Positions 25,523 to 33,319 of a DNA stretch of 64,000 nt are shown here, in pieces. Under the pieces are notes generated by a model that was given only the letters and a program-made list of their open reading frames with translations, searched no databases and was not told the origin of the DNA. The DNA is from CAZYTM01 sp964649725 (GTDB lineage: Bacteria > Desulfobacterota > Desulfuromonadia > Geobacterales > Geobacteraceae). Position numbers and translations under genes: made by a program. Each line of letters starts with the position of its first letter. Within the stretch, counting starts at the first letter, position 1. The DNA is taken from the NCBI GenBank assembly GCA_964649725.1, contig CAZYTM010000004.1:186001-250000 (forward strand). Reading direction: 5' to 3'.

Positions 25523-26107
25523 TTATAATGTAGTGAGAAGATTTGCATCAAAAGTACAAAGTGGCCACAAAGATAATTTTCTTAACAAATTATTTTCTAT
25601 TGTAATGGCGGTTGTATAATATCGCCAAACCGATAGATACTTTAACCCAACAATTAAAGCACTAAGAATAAAAACTGTCCTGAAGTAATTATCTAGTGAT
25701 TCAGATAGAAAAAATAGGCTATAAAAGATGGAAATAAATATTACTTGTGACCAAATCCCACCTGGCTTATCCCCGTTTATAAGATGCCCAAGAATAATTA
25801 TCAAAGAAGAAATAATTGATATAGCTAGAACAATTAGAACCATGAAAGGGGAGGGGGGAACCCCTAAAATTGTTAGAACAATATCTGGTAATCCTTCAAG
25901 CGGTTTGCATTTACTAAAGAGTAACGCAAATATACTAATCAATGCAAAAAATAGTACCCCCCAAAGATCCCATCTTAACTTTTTATTTAAGCTATTTATA
26001 TTTTTGTGAATTTTATCCCTTATAAATATTGAATCAACTATCTGTTGTGAATTAATAGACTCATGCCTTGACCTTATATGTAACAATGAATATATATTGT
26101 CAATCAT
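25523..26107 (-). CDS. Hypothetical membrane protein, last gene of the cytochrome cluster
   Basis: I do not recognise a family for this 194-residue protein. The first 45 residues are soluble and charged. Four hydrophobic helices follow at roughly 50-65, 88-108, 120-138 and 142-158, with a loop GHLINGDKPGGIWSQ between the second and third. It ends in a soluble tail. It lies 45 bases downstream of the b-type cytochrome on the same strand, so it may be cotranscribed and could help assemble or anchor the complex. It is convergent with queE. An opposite-strand reading frame inside it has no family resemblance. Confidence 0.7.
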   Translation of the reverse strand: MIDNIYSLLHIRSRHESINSQQIVDSIFIRDKIHKNINSLNKKLRWDLWGVLFFALISIFALLFSKCKPLEGLPDIVLTILGVPPSPFMVLIVLAISIISSLIIILGHLINGDKPGGIWSQVIFISIFYSLFFLSESLDNYFRTVFILSALIVGLKYLSVWRYYTTAITIENNLLRKLSLWPLCTFDANLLTTL

Positions 26108-26152
26108 GACCGTGTCCTCACGCAGCCAAGCAGATCATTACTTGACATGTAA

Positions 26153-26833
26153 TCAAGAATGATTAATTTGTTTACCCATTTCAGGAAGATGTTCATGGTC
26201 ATCTTCAACTTCTTCCCAACCATTAATCATCGGTTTGAAATATGCTAACGGAGTGTGACCTAGTGTTGCTAAATATATATGTGTAAACAAAAACGCACAG
26301 AGAGAGCAGGCTAAAAGGAAATGAGATCCAACCAATATCTTTAGACCACCAATCATAATCAACAAATCTCTTAGAGGTGCAATATTCATTAAAAATATAC
26401 CCGTAAGGCTAACAAGGGGTACTAATACAAACATAATAGCAAGATAAGCAGACTTCTGCATTGGATTGAATTTATTGTCAGGTGTCGCATGATGTGGATT
26501 CGGTTTCCCCCTAAAATAATTAAAAAAATAAAATATCATTTGCCGAAATATCCCACTCTGAAGGTCCTCTTTTTTTGGGAAATATAATTGTGCTATAGTG
26601 CCAGCAATCATTGTGTAATAAAAAAACCAGAGTGAGAATGATAGCGCAACAACAATCCCGGCAGTATTGTGTAGCATAATTGCTGATTTATAACTAAATA
26701 TCTTAATATATTCAGGGAAACGAATTTGTGCGCCTGTAATACATAATGTAACTATCCCCAAAGCATTAAGCCAATGCCATATACGTACCGGAATAGGTTG
26801 TAAATAAATCATTTTCTTCCCGTTCGAATTCAT
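26153..26833 (-). CDS. cbcB: Di-haem b-type cytochrome, CbcB-like quinone oxidoreductase subunit
   Basis: This 226-residue integral membrane protein belongs to the formate dehydrogenase/thiosulfate reductase cytochrome b group. Candidate haem-ligand histidines lie in VRIWHWLNA, AIMLHNTAG, VGSHFLLA and FTHIYLA, within four or five membrane helices. The ATG (26833) begins one base after the stop of the seven-haem cytochrome and has AAGGGG upstream; a GTG at 26851 is less likely. With its partner it would take electrons from menaquinol at the inner membrane. The pairing matches CbcBA of Geobacter sulfurreducens, from memory of that system. The symbol is assigned by that resemblance. Confidence 0.8.
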   Translation of the reverse strand: MNSNGKKMIYLQPIPVRIWHWLNALGIVTLCITGAQIRFPEYIKIFSYKSAIMLHNTAGIVVALSFSLWFFYYTMIAGTIAQLYFPKKEDLQSGIFRQMIFYFFNYFRGKPNPHHATPDNKFNPMQKSAYLAIMFVLVPLVSLTGIFLMNIAPLRDLLIMIGGLKILVGSHFLLACSLCAFLFTHIYLATLGHTPLAYFKPMINGWEEVEDDHEHLPEMGKQINHS

Positions 26834-26834
26834 A

Positions 26835-27914
26835 TCAATGCCCCTTTCCACTTCTATTTTTTCTTGTTAAAAATCTTATACTGCCGTGGCCTACAGGTAA
26901 CAGTAAACCACCAATAATAATAACTAATCCTATCTTATCCATCATTGCATTTCTTGTTGAGCCCATCATGTAAAAATCAGGAGTACCATATAGTGCATCT
27001 AATGTCGCACCTTGTTCTACTGCAACCCTCTGGTAAGTGCCATTTTCTTGAGGCAAAGCGATAAAACTTGTTTGCCTAGCTTCTGGACCAGATGCATGGC
27101 AGAATGTACAATCCCAACGATTAGCGAGTACTTGAAAATTATGCGTTACAACTTCCGGAGTCATGGTCCCTTGAAGACGTAAGTAGTTATGGGCTGGGTT
27201 TGTGTTGAATAATTTTAATTCTGATATTGATATATAATTGTCATTATTTATATCAATGAGAGTTCTAATGTCTTTATTTGCAGATAGTTTTTTTAATTCT
27301 TCATGACTTGCGAGTTTAAAATCACTATATCTACTTTCATCCTGACGTTTAATAATGTACATAGTAATCACATAATTTTTTGAACCCGTATGACATGTAA
27401 CGCATGGGATTGCTTCAATATGTAGCGCTGCCTGAGGTAACCATTCAGAATGTAATGAAACCATTTTGTCTAATTTATGGCATCTAGAACACATTCTGTT
27501 CATATCAGTTCCAGATATTTCTGTTGCACCTTGAACAATATGTGGATTGTGACAATCTCCACAAGAGGCGTTTTTTGCATGATCGCTTTTATTATATTCA
27601 TCTTGGATGTCATTATGGCAATCTACGCATTTGGTAGAAAACGTAACGGGGCCATCATTTGGATGTTTAGAGCTTATTGTGTCATGACAAGTTCGGCACC
27701 CAAAATTTGAACCGGCAATATTTGCATGGGATGTATTTGCATATTTCCCAGCTTCAATTAAATGCTGATCTCCAACTATCTTTTTATTGCTATGGCAGCG
27801 TAGGCATTCTTCATTGGTTGATGCCATTACTATATTTGTATTGCTAATTATAATTAATACTAGCAATGATTTAATGAAACTATAATTTAAATTTATTAAC
27901 ATATTGGCTTTCAC
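26835..27914 (-). CDS. cbcA: Seven-haem c-type cytochrome with EF-hand loop, CbcA-like
   Basis: After an N-terminal signal segment (hydrophobic about residues 14-30, cleavage near VMA-S), seven CXXCH motifs follow: CLRCH, CRTCH, CVDCH, CGDCH, CSRCH, CVTCH and CTFCH. The last is separated by an insert of about 95 residues that contains DINNDNYISISE, a textbook EF-hand calcium loop. A hydrophobic segment near residues 328-345 probably anchors the C-terminus. I choose GTG 27914, with GGAGG 6 bases upstream, over ATG 27929. It would pass electrons from the b-type partner to periplasmic cytochromes in metal respiration. The haem count agrees with what I recall for CbcA. Confidence 0.85.
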   Translation of the reverse strand: MKANMLINLNYSFIKSLLVLIIISNTNIVMASTNEECLRCHSNKKIVGDQHLIEAGKYANTSHANIAGSNFGCRTCHDTISSKHPNDGPVTFSTKCVDCHNDIQDEYNKSDHAKNASCGDCHNPHIVQGATEISGTDMNRMCSRCHKLDKMVSLHSEWLPQAALHIEAIPCVTCHTGSKNYVITMYIIKRQDESRYSDFKLASHEELKKLSANKDIRTLIDINNDNYISISELKLFNTNPAHNYLRLQGTMTPEVVTHNFQVLANRWDCTFCHASGPEARQTSFIALPQENGTYQRVAVEQGATLDALYGTPDFYMMGSTRNAMMDKIGLVIIIGGLLLPVGHGSIRFLTRKNRSGKGH

Positions 27915-27957
27915 AATTTTCCTCCGCATGTGAACTTTTAGATATATTAGATATAAT

Positions 27958-28191
27958 TTAACGATTTACCTTTTGTTTTTCTGGCTCACTGATGATTTTA
28001 CGAGAAGACCAAAGATTTCTTAATAGTGGAAATATTTGGCTTATGACAATTAATGCGCAAAATGCTAGAAATACCCATACAACAATACTACTATTATCTT
28101 CACGTGGTGGGCCTGATGCACAATAAGCATTAATATAACTAGTTGTGACAAATAAGAACTGAATAAATAGCAACTTATAAAATTTCACCAT
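27958..28191 (-). CDS. Small membrane protein of the cytochrome operon
   Basis: These 77 residues carry an N-terminal signal-like hydrophobic stretch ending YCASG, then a transmembrane helix IVVWVFLAFCALIVISQIF and a short positively charged tail. I recognise no family. It lies between the degenerate receiver and the multihaem cytochrome, with gaps of 15 and 43 bases, so it is probably cotranscribed. A structural or assembly role is possible but not shown. Confidence 0.72.
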   Translation of the reverse strand: MVKFYKLLFIQFLFVTTSYINAYCASGPPREDNSSIVVWVFLAFCALIVISQIFPLLRNLWSSRKIISEPEKQKVNR

Positions 28192-28206
28192 GGCGCAATC
28201 TCCTTT

Positions 28207-28599
28207 TTAGATGTTTTTGCGTGAATTATTAAAAGCACATTTAACAGCTTGCCTAATTTCATCATTATCTTCAGAATTATGTGGTTTTAATGCATGATAG
28301 AAAATCCCTTCTTGTCTGATTTTGCGTACTACTGGGAGCGACACTTCATCTGAAATAAGAATAATAGTAAGCTGCTTATTACATTTTTTTAGTAATTGGA
28401 TAAGATCCGCTGAAGCAACTTTTTTGTCAAAATCAGTACCGAGTAAAACAACTGGTGTTTGTTTTTCTAAAATATTACATAAAACATGTACTGCGGAATC
28501 TGTTGTTTCTACTTGGTACCCAGCTTCAGCAAAGTACTCAGCAAATTGTTTGCGTGCCTCAGTGTCTTTATCAGCTATGAGTATTCCGCGTTCAGTCAT
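28207..28599 (-). CDS. Receiver-domain protein lacking the phosphoacceptor aspartate
   Basis: The 130 residues fold like a response-regulator receiver: GILIADKDTEAR at the first strand, ILISDEVSL at the fourth, and ALKPHN with the conserved Lys-Pro at the fifth. Where the phosphorylated Asp should stand (end of strand three) the sequence is VVLLGTDFDKK, with Gly in its place. Only one acidic residue of the usual N-terminal pair remains (ADKD). It therefore probably acts without phosphorylation, for instance as a binding partner. There is no output domain. It is in the middle of the cytochrome operon. Confidence 0.85.
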   Translation of the reverse strand: MTERGILIADKDTEARKQFAEYFAEAGYQVETTDSAVHVLCNILEKQTPVVLLGTDFDKKVASADLIQLLKKCNKQLTIILISDEVSLPVVRKIRQEGIFYHALKPHNSEDNDEIRQAVKCAFNNSRKNI

Positions 28600-28628
28600 A
28601 GTAATCTCACTTTTTATTGTAACGTCTA

Positions 28629-28892
28629 TTAGCGGTTGCTTTCCTTGGTATATATTCTCTTGTGTGACATTAAATTTAATCCTTTAATTAGTGCACATAT
28701 AAGGATTAGGCCTGGAAGTACTTGTACGGCAAGTATTACACCAATAAATATAAGGAATAGTTTTGTAATCAAGCTTTCATCAGATATTATCCCTAGCAAA
28801 TTTATAATCCATGCATTTGTTAAAATGATTAACGCAATTATTAATGTCGTAGATATTCTTGTTTGTTTTGTTGTAAATATATTTAAATTCAT
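28629..28892 (-). CDS. Small two-helix membrane protein, first gene of the cytochrome operon
   Basis: This 87-residue protein has hydrophobic helices at about 15-36 and 45-68 (LFLIFIGVILAVQVLPGLILI) and a basic C-terminus. GAGG lies 8 bases before the ATG. It is the first reading frame after the predicted sigma-54 promoter, about 55 bases from the expected transcript start. Family unknown. Confidence 0.72.
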   Translation of the reverse strand: MNLNIFTTKQTRISTTLIIALIILTNAWIINLLGIISDESLITKLFLIFIGVILAVQVLPGLILICALIKGLNLMSHKRIYTKESNR

Positions 28893-28955
28893 TGCAGCCT
28901 CATTATTAACAACAAACTATCTACAGTTATTATTTTTAGAACGTATTAATGGTTA

Positions 28956-28971
28956 AGCAACCCCAATGCCA
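28956..28971 (-). promoter_or_regulatory. Sigma-54 (-24/-12) promoter for the cytochrome operon
   Basis: On the minus strand the sequence reads TGGCAT-TGGGG-TTGCT. This matches the RpoN consensus TGGCAC-N5-TTGCW at all but one position, with GG and GC exactly 10 bases apart. The predicted transcript start is near 28945, about 53 bases before the first gene. A gene for a sigma-54 activator lies immediately upstream at 29170-30585. Confidence 0.78.
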
Positions 28972-29169
28972 TAATATTAGCGTTAACTTAAAAAAATATT
29001 TAATGTGGCTAACTATCTAATGTTTATATGATGTTAAAATGAGGTGTTTTTACAGCAGGGGAGAGTTTAAACTGAAGGTGGCCTAAGATATCATAAAAAG
29101 CCAAATTTCATGTTAAATATATTATTGCGCTACAATAAATTACTGCTCGACAATAATAAATTTAGTTAA

Positions 29170-30585
29170 TTATTTAGTTGGGATGTTATATTTCTTCAAA
29201 AGAGCATAGAGACGCGACTGAGAAAGCCCCGATATAGAGCTCGCTGAGTCAAGTTTGTTTTCAGCCAACTCCATTAATTCATTTAAATATTGTTTTTCGG
29301 CTTGTGAAAATATTGATTCTCGATATTCATGCATTGGAGGAAGAGTTTTATATTTTGTTCCAATGGGTTTTGAATTTATATTACTAGGAGAAGCATGAGA
29401 TACAGTAGCTTGAGCGACTTTAATTCTAATTTCATGGGGAAGATGTTTAGGAAAAAGGGTTGGTTCAAATCTTGCCGCTATTATTGAGCGCTCAATTGTA
29501 TTAACAAGTTCTCGAACATTTCCCGGCCAATTATATTGTGTTAAAATGTCTAAATACTCTGGCGAAAATGCCTTGGGCGAGAAATCATATTGATCGCAAA
29601 ATCTATCAAGATGATATCTGATAAGTTCTTTAATATCTTCAGATCGTTCTCTAAGAGGTGGTATGGTTATAACAAATGACTTAAGTCGATACCACAAGTC
29701 CTCGCGAAAACCCCCATTTTTCACCATGCCATCAATATCTCTATTTGTTGCAGCAACTAATCTAAAATCACTAGCAACTTCCCGCTGTCCTCCTACTGGA
29801 CGAAAATTATGTTCCTGAAGTACTCTAAGAAATGCTTTCTGCATAAGTAGAGGTAATTCACCAATTTCATCGAGAAATAGAGTGCCACTATTCGCCTGTC
29901 GAATTAATCCATCTCTAGCTTGGTCAGCACCTGTAAAAGCACCTTTTTCATGGCCAAAAAGAAGACTTTCCACAAGTGTCTCTGGTAGAGCAGCACAATC
30001 AACTACTACAAAATTACCTTTTGCTCTGTGACTATTTTCATGAACTGCACGCGCAAACAGTTCTTTACCTGAACCAGTTTCTCCAGTTATAAGTACACTA
30101 GCATTACTGCCAGCAGCCTGAGCAACAATATCAAGACATGCATTTAGTTTGCTACTATTTCCAATAATATATTCACGCTTCAATACAACAATATTTTTTG
30201 CAGTCATACAGGACAATTTGTGTTCTCTGTATTGAAGTGCTCTAACTAAAGGGAGGGTTATTTCTTTCGTAGAAGCACCTTTTTCAATGTAGTCCCATGC
30301 GCCACTCTTAATTGCCAACTCAGCACCATCTGGATCGCCATATCCGGTCATAATAATTATTTCTGGAGAGGAAGGGGCCTCTTCAATTTTAGGTAACGCC
30401 TCTAGCCCATTTCCATCAGGCATTCTAACATCTAAAAATACTACATCAAACGTATCCACTGCAAGTAATGCAAGCCCATTCAGAAGAGTATTAGAGCATA
30501 TTACATTGTGTCCCATTCTTTTTACCATGTGAGATAATGATGTACAAATTGATTCATCATCATCAATAATGAGTATCTTAGCCAT
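29170..30585 (-). CDS. bccR: Sigma-54-dependent response regulator, BccR-like
   Basis: This 471-residue NtrC-type activator has three domains. The receiver has its phosphoacceptor at Asp52 (VVFLDVRMPDGNG). The AAA+ domain has Walker A GETGSGKE near 168, the sigma-54 contact loop GAFTGA near 215, Walker B GTLFLDE near 234 and an arginine-finger region. The C-terminal Fis-type helix-turn-helix is SSISGLSQSRLYALLKKY. It overlaps the upstream kinase gene by 8 bases, so kinase and regulator are made together. The likely target is the sigma-54 promoter 200 bases downstream that drives the cytochrome genes. BccR regulates cbcBA in Geobacter sulfurreducens; I apply the name by context and domain match. 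Confidence 0.85.
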   Translation of the reverse strand: MAKILIIDDDESICTSLSHMVKRMGHNVICSNTLLNGLALLAVDTFDVVFLDVRMPDGNGLEALPKIEEAPSSPEIIIMTGYGDPDGAELAIKSGAWDYIEKGASTKEITLPLVRALQYREHKLSCMTAKNIVVLKREYIIGNSSKLNACLDIVAQAAGSNASVLITGETGSGKELFARAVHENSHRAKGNFVVVDCAALPETLVESLLFGHEKGAFTGADQARDGLIRQANSGTLFLDEIGELPLLMQKAFLRVLQEHNFRPVGGQREVASDFRLVAATNRDIDGMVKNGGFREDLWYRLKSFVITIPPLRERSEDIKELIRYHLDRFCDQYDFSPKAFSPEYLDILTQYNWPGNVRELVNTIERSIIAARFEPTLFPKHLPHEIRIKVAQATVSHASPSNINSKPIGTKYKTLPPMHEYRESIFSQAEKQYLNELMELAENKLDSASSISGLSQSRLYALLKKYNIPTK

Positions 30586-32914
30586 TTATATTCTCCGAAT
30601 TTAAAGACCTCTTGTCGAGTATTCGACGTACAATTCTAGCTAGTTCAGCTTGACCAATTGGTTTGTGTATTAGTTCAAGTATACCTAAACTACTTTGATC
30701 GTCTGAATTTGTTGAGATCCCAACATTTGTATTGCCTAGCCCAGTAATAAGAATTATTGGTAAATCAGGCCTATAAGCATGTATTTTTTGAGCAAGCTCT
30801 GTTCCTGTCATGATAGGCATAGTTTGGTCTGTAATGACTAAGTCAAATCTTTCGGGTTGTTCACAAAAAAGTTCATAAGCCTTTTGTCCATTTGTTTGGA
30901 CTATAACTTCGTACCCAAGTCGTTGCATCATCCTTTGCTCTGCTAGAACTAGGTCTTGCTCATCATCAACTAACAATATTCTTTCAGTACCAGTAGGCAC
31001 TAAATGTGGAGTCGAAGTAATAATAGAATAATTATTAGTATCAATTCTTGGCAATAAAACATTAAATGTAGCTCCATGCCCGGGTTTGCTACTAACTGAT
31101 ATTGCTCCTTTATGATTTTTGACTATGCCATGAATGACTGATAACCCTAATCCTGTGCCTTCAACATGACCCTTTGTAGTAAAGAATGGATCAAATATCC
31201 TTTCCATTGTTTCATTATCCATACCATGCCCAGTATCTTTAACAGTTATTCGTAGATATCTACCTTCATTTAAATTTTGAAATTCAGCTGCTGCTGCAGC
31301 ACTTAGATCAATATTGGCAAGATTGATATCTAAAATTCCACCTTTTTCTCGCATGGCATATGAAGCATTTGTGCAAAGATTAACTATAATTTGATGTATT
31401 TGTGTGGGATCTGCCATCACTAGCCCGATATTTTCTTCAACATTAAGTTTGATTTCGATAGATTTTGGGAATGATGCTCGGAGAAGTTTTAAGCATTCAT
31501 CAACTATTAATTCAGCATGAACAGGTTGACGTTCTTGTTCTCCTTGGCAGCTTATGGTGAGAATTTGCTTAACTAAGTTTCTTCCGCGATATCCAGCCTT
31601 AAGAACTACATCTAGTAGTTCCCTTGTTGGAGTACCTTCACTAACATCATCTCGTGCCATTTCAGTACATGTAATAATTGAAGCAAGATTATTGTTGAAA
31701 TCATGTGCTATACCTCCAGCAAGTGTAGCTATAGCTTCCATTTTTTGTGCAAGACGCAATTGTCTTTCTAAATGAACTTCGCGAGTTGTGTCTCTAATCA
31801 AAACCGCATAACTACTTAATGCTTGAGTATGATCAGAAACAGGCCATGATGTTGTATCAATTTCAAAAAGAGAACCATCTATTCCCGTATAAAGATAATG
31901 AAATGTTTGAGATGCGTTACGTGAAAGAGCAGCGCCTATTGACTCATAAAAATCTTTATTCTGTACATCCTTTTCATAATGTTTAATTGTCTTTCCAATC
32001 ATCTCGGATGGCGAATAACTTGTAATAGCTTGAACTGATGGATTTACATATTGAATAAAACCTTTTGAGTCCAGAAGAATAATTCCTTCATTTGCTTGAT
32101 CTATTACTGATGCAAGAAGATGAAGCTCTTTTTCTGTTTTCTTTCTATCTGCATTCATTTGTAATGTTGCAATGCCATAAGAAAGATTGTTTGCTAAGTC
32201 TTCAAGTAATTTAACTTCTTCGCTATCAAAGGAACCTCTTTCACTTGCAAAAATTACTAGGGCGCCAAATGCGTGCCCTACGTTTAATAATGGAAGAGAA
32301 ATAGAAGATAAAAAACCTTGCTTAAGAGCTTCTTTTCTCCACATATCCCATTTGGGGTCGGTTTCGATGTTTTGTACTACAACCGGTAAGCATGTTCGTA
32401 TAGCCGTACCTGTTGGCCCCATACCAGTAATGTCATTTTCAGACCATGAAACTTTTAGATTATTCAAATACCCTGTCGTATCACCCCACTGAGCAACTGG
32501 TCGAATATTTTTTGCATTATTGTGCTCGGCAATTCCTACCCAAGCAAGTCTATAACCGCCGACCTCTACAAACGTACGACATATATCACGCATTAATTCA
32601 AGTTCATCGGTAGCCCTTATAAGGTTGTGGTTACATTCACTTAAAGCCTTTAGGGCTCTATTTGAACGTCTTAACCAGTTTTGTCTTCTTTTTACAGCAG
32701 CCTCACTGTGATGAATCAAAAAATACAGTATCCACGCAGTAATAATAATGAATATGCCATGATTTAAAGCTTCAAGGCGTCTAAAAGTAGTTGGCTCACC
32801 AAATATTTTAGCTAACAACTGTCCAGGCAATAAAATCCATAATCCTCCAATTAAAGTATATAGAAGGGCAATATTAAGAGGGCTTAAACGCCATTGCATA
32901 TTTTTATGTAACAT
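30578..32914 (-). CDS. Hybrid sensor histidine kinase (GAF-PAS-HisKA-HATPase-REC)
   Basis: This is a 778-residue inner-membrane kinase. Two N-terminal helices (about 14-35 and 50-67) are followed by a GAF domain (about 95-255), a PAS domain (VIDQANEGIILLDSKGFIQYVNP, about 265-385), a HisKA domain with His in TLAGGIAHDFNNNLA, an ATPase domain (N box, DTGHGMDNETMERIFDPFF, GTGLGLSVIHGI) and a C-terminal receiver with its Asp in LVITDQTMPIMTG. It probably phosphorylates the NtrC-type regulator encoded next to it. The input signal is unknown; no haem motif is visible in the sensor part. A 405-base gene-free region lies upstream. Confidence 0.9.
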   Translation of the reverse strand: MLHKNMQWRLSPLNIALLYTLIGGLWILLPGQLLAKIFGEPTTFRRLEALNHGIFIIITAWILYFLIHHSEAAVKRRQNWLRRSNRALKALSECNHNLIRATDELELMRDICRTFVEVGGYRLAWVGIAEHNNAKNIRPVAQWGDTTGYLNNLKVSWSENDITGMGPTGTAIRTCLPVVVQNIETDPKWDMWRKEALKQGFLSSISLPLLNVGHAFGALVIFASERGSFDSEEVKLLEDLANNLSYGIATLQMNADRKKTEKELHLLASVIDQANEGIILLDSKGFIQYVNPSVQAITSYSPSEMIGKTIKHYEKDVQNKDFYESIGAALSRNASQTFHYLYTGIDGSLFEIDTTSWPVSDHTQALSSYAVLIRDTTREVHLERQLRLAQKMEAIATLAGGIAHDFNNNLASIITCTEMARDDVSEGTPTRELLDVVLKAGYRGRNLVKQILTISCQGEQERQPVHAELIVDECLKLLRASFPKSIEIKLNVEENIGLVMADPTQIHQIIVNLCTNASYAMREKGGILDINLANIDLSAAAAAEFQNLNEGRYLRITVKDTGHGMDNETMERIFDPFFTTKGHVEGTGLGLSVIHGIVKNHKGAISVSSKPGHGATFNVLLPRIDTNNYSIITSTPHLVPTGTERILLVDDEQDLVLAEQRMMQRLGYEVIVQTNGQKAYELFCEQPERFDLVITDQTMPIMTGTELAQKIHAYRPDLPIILITGLGNTNVGISTNSDDQSSLGILELIHKPIGQAELARIVRRILDKRSLNSENING

Positions 32915-33319
32915 CGATTAAACCATAAATAAATAGTAGTTATAAACAACGTTGATAATTTTAAATTAAAATATCATAAAATTTTATTTCCTATCAACAA
33001 AATAATCTGAACAGTACGTCAAATGCACAATATAAATTACAAACCTTTAAATCCTTTTACTTAGGGAAATAGTTTAAAAACGTATTTTTTATCGTTTCAA
33101 TTAATATATAAACGATGTTCTAATAGATTATTCTCTTATATTTGGCTCTTAATAATAGAATATAGCTTTATAGGATATACTTTGGTTAGCAATGGTCTGA
33201 TAAGAAATGTACATCGTAATTTTAATTGACGAGATATATGCATGTTAGTCGAAGATGCACAACATCAACTTGACATAATATATCTTATGGGACGTAAATG
33301 GTATTACATCAAGTAGCAA
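32915..33319. other. Gene-free A+T-rich region between the kinase and paaK
   Basis: No reading frame of note, RNA gene or convincing terminator is visible on either strand. Several weak -35/-10-like pairs upstream of the kinase start cannot be ranked by eye. Confidence 0.5.

Noticed and set aside
25728..26009. Plus-strand frame inside the membrane protein gene at 25523-26107
   Set aside because: It is antisense to a frame with clear hydrophobic helices and has no family resemblance or ribosome-binding site.
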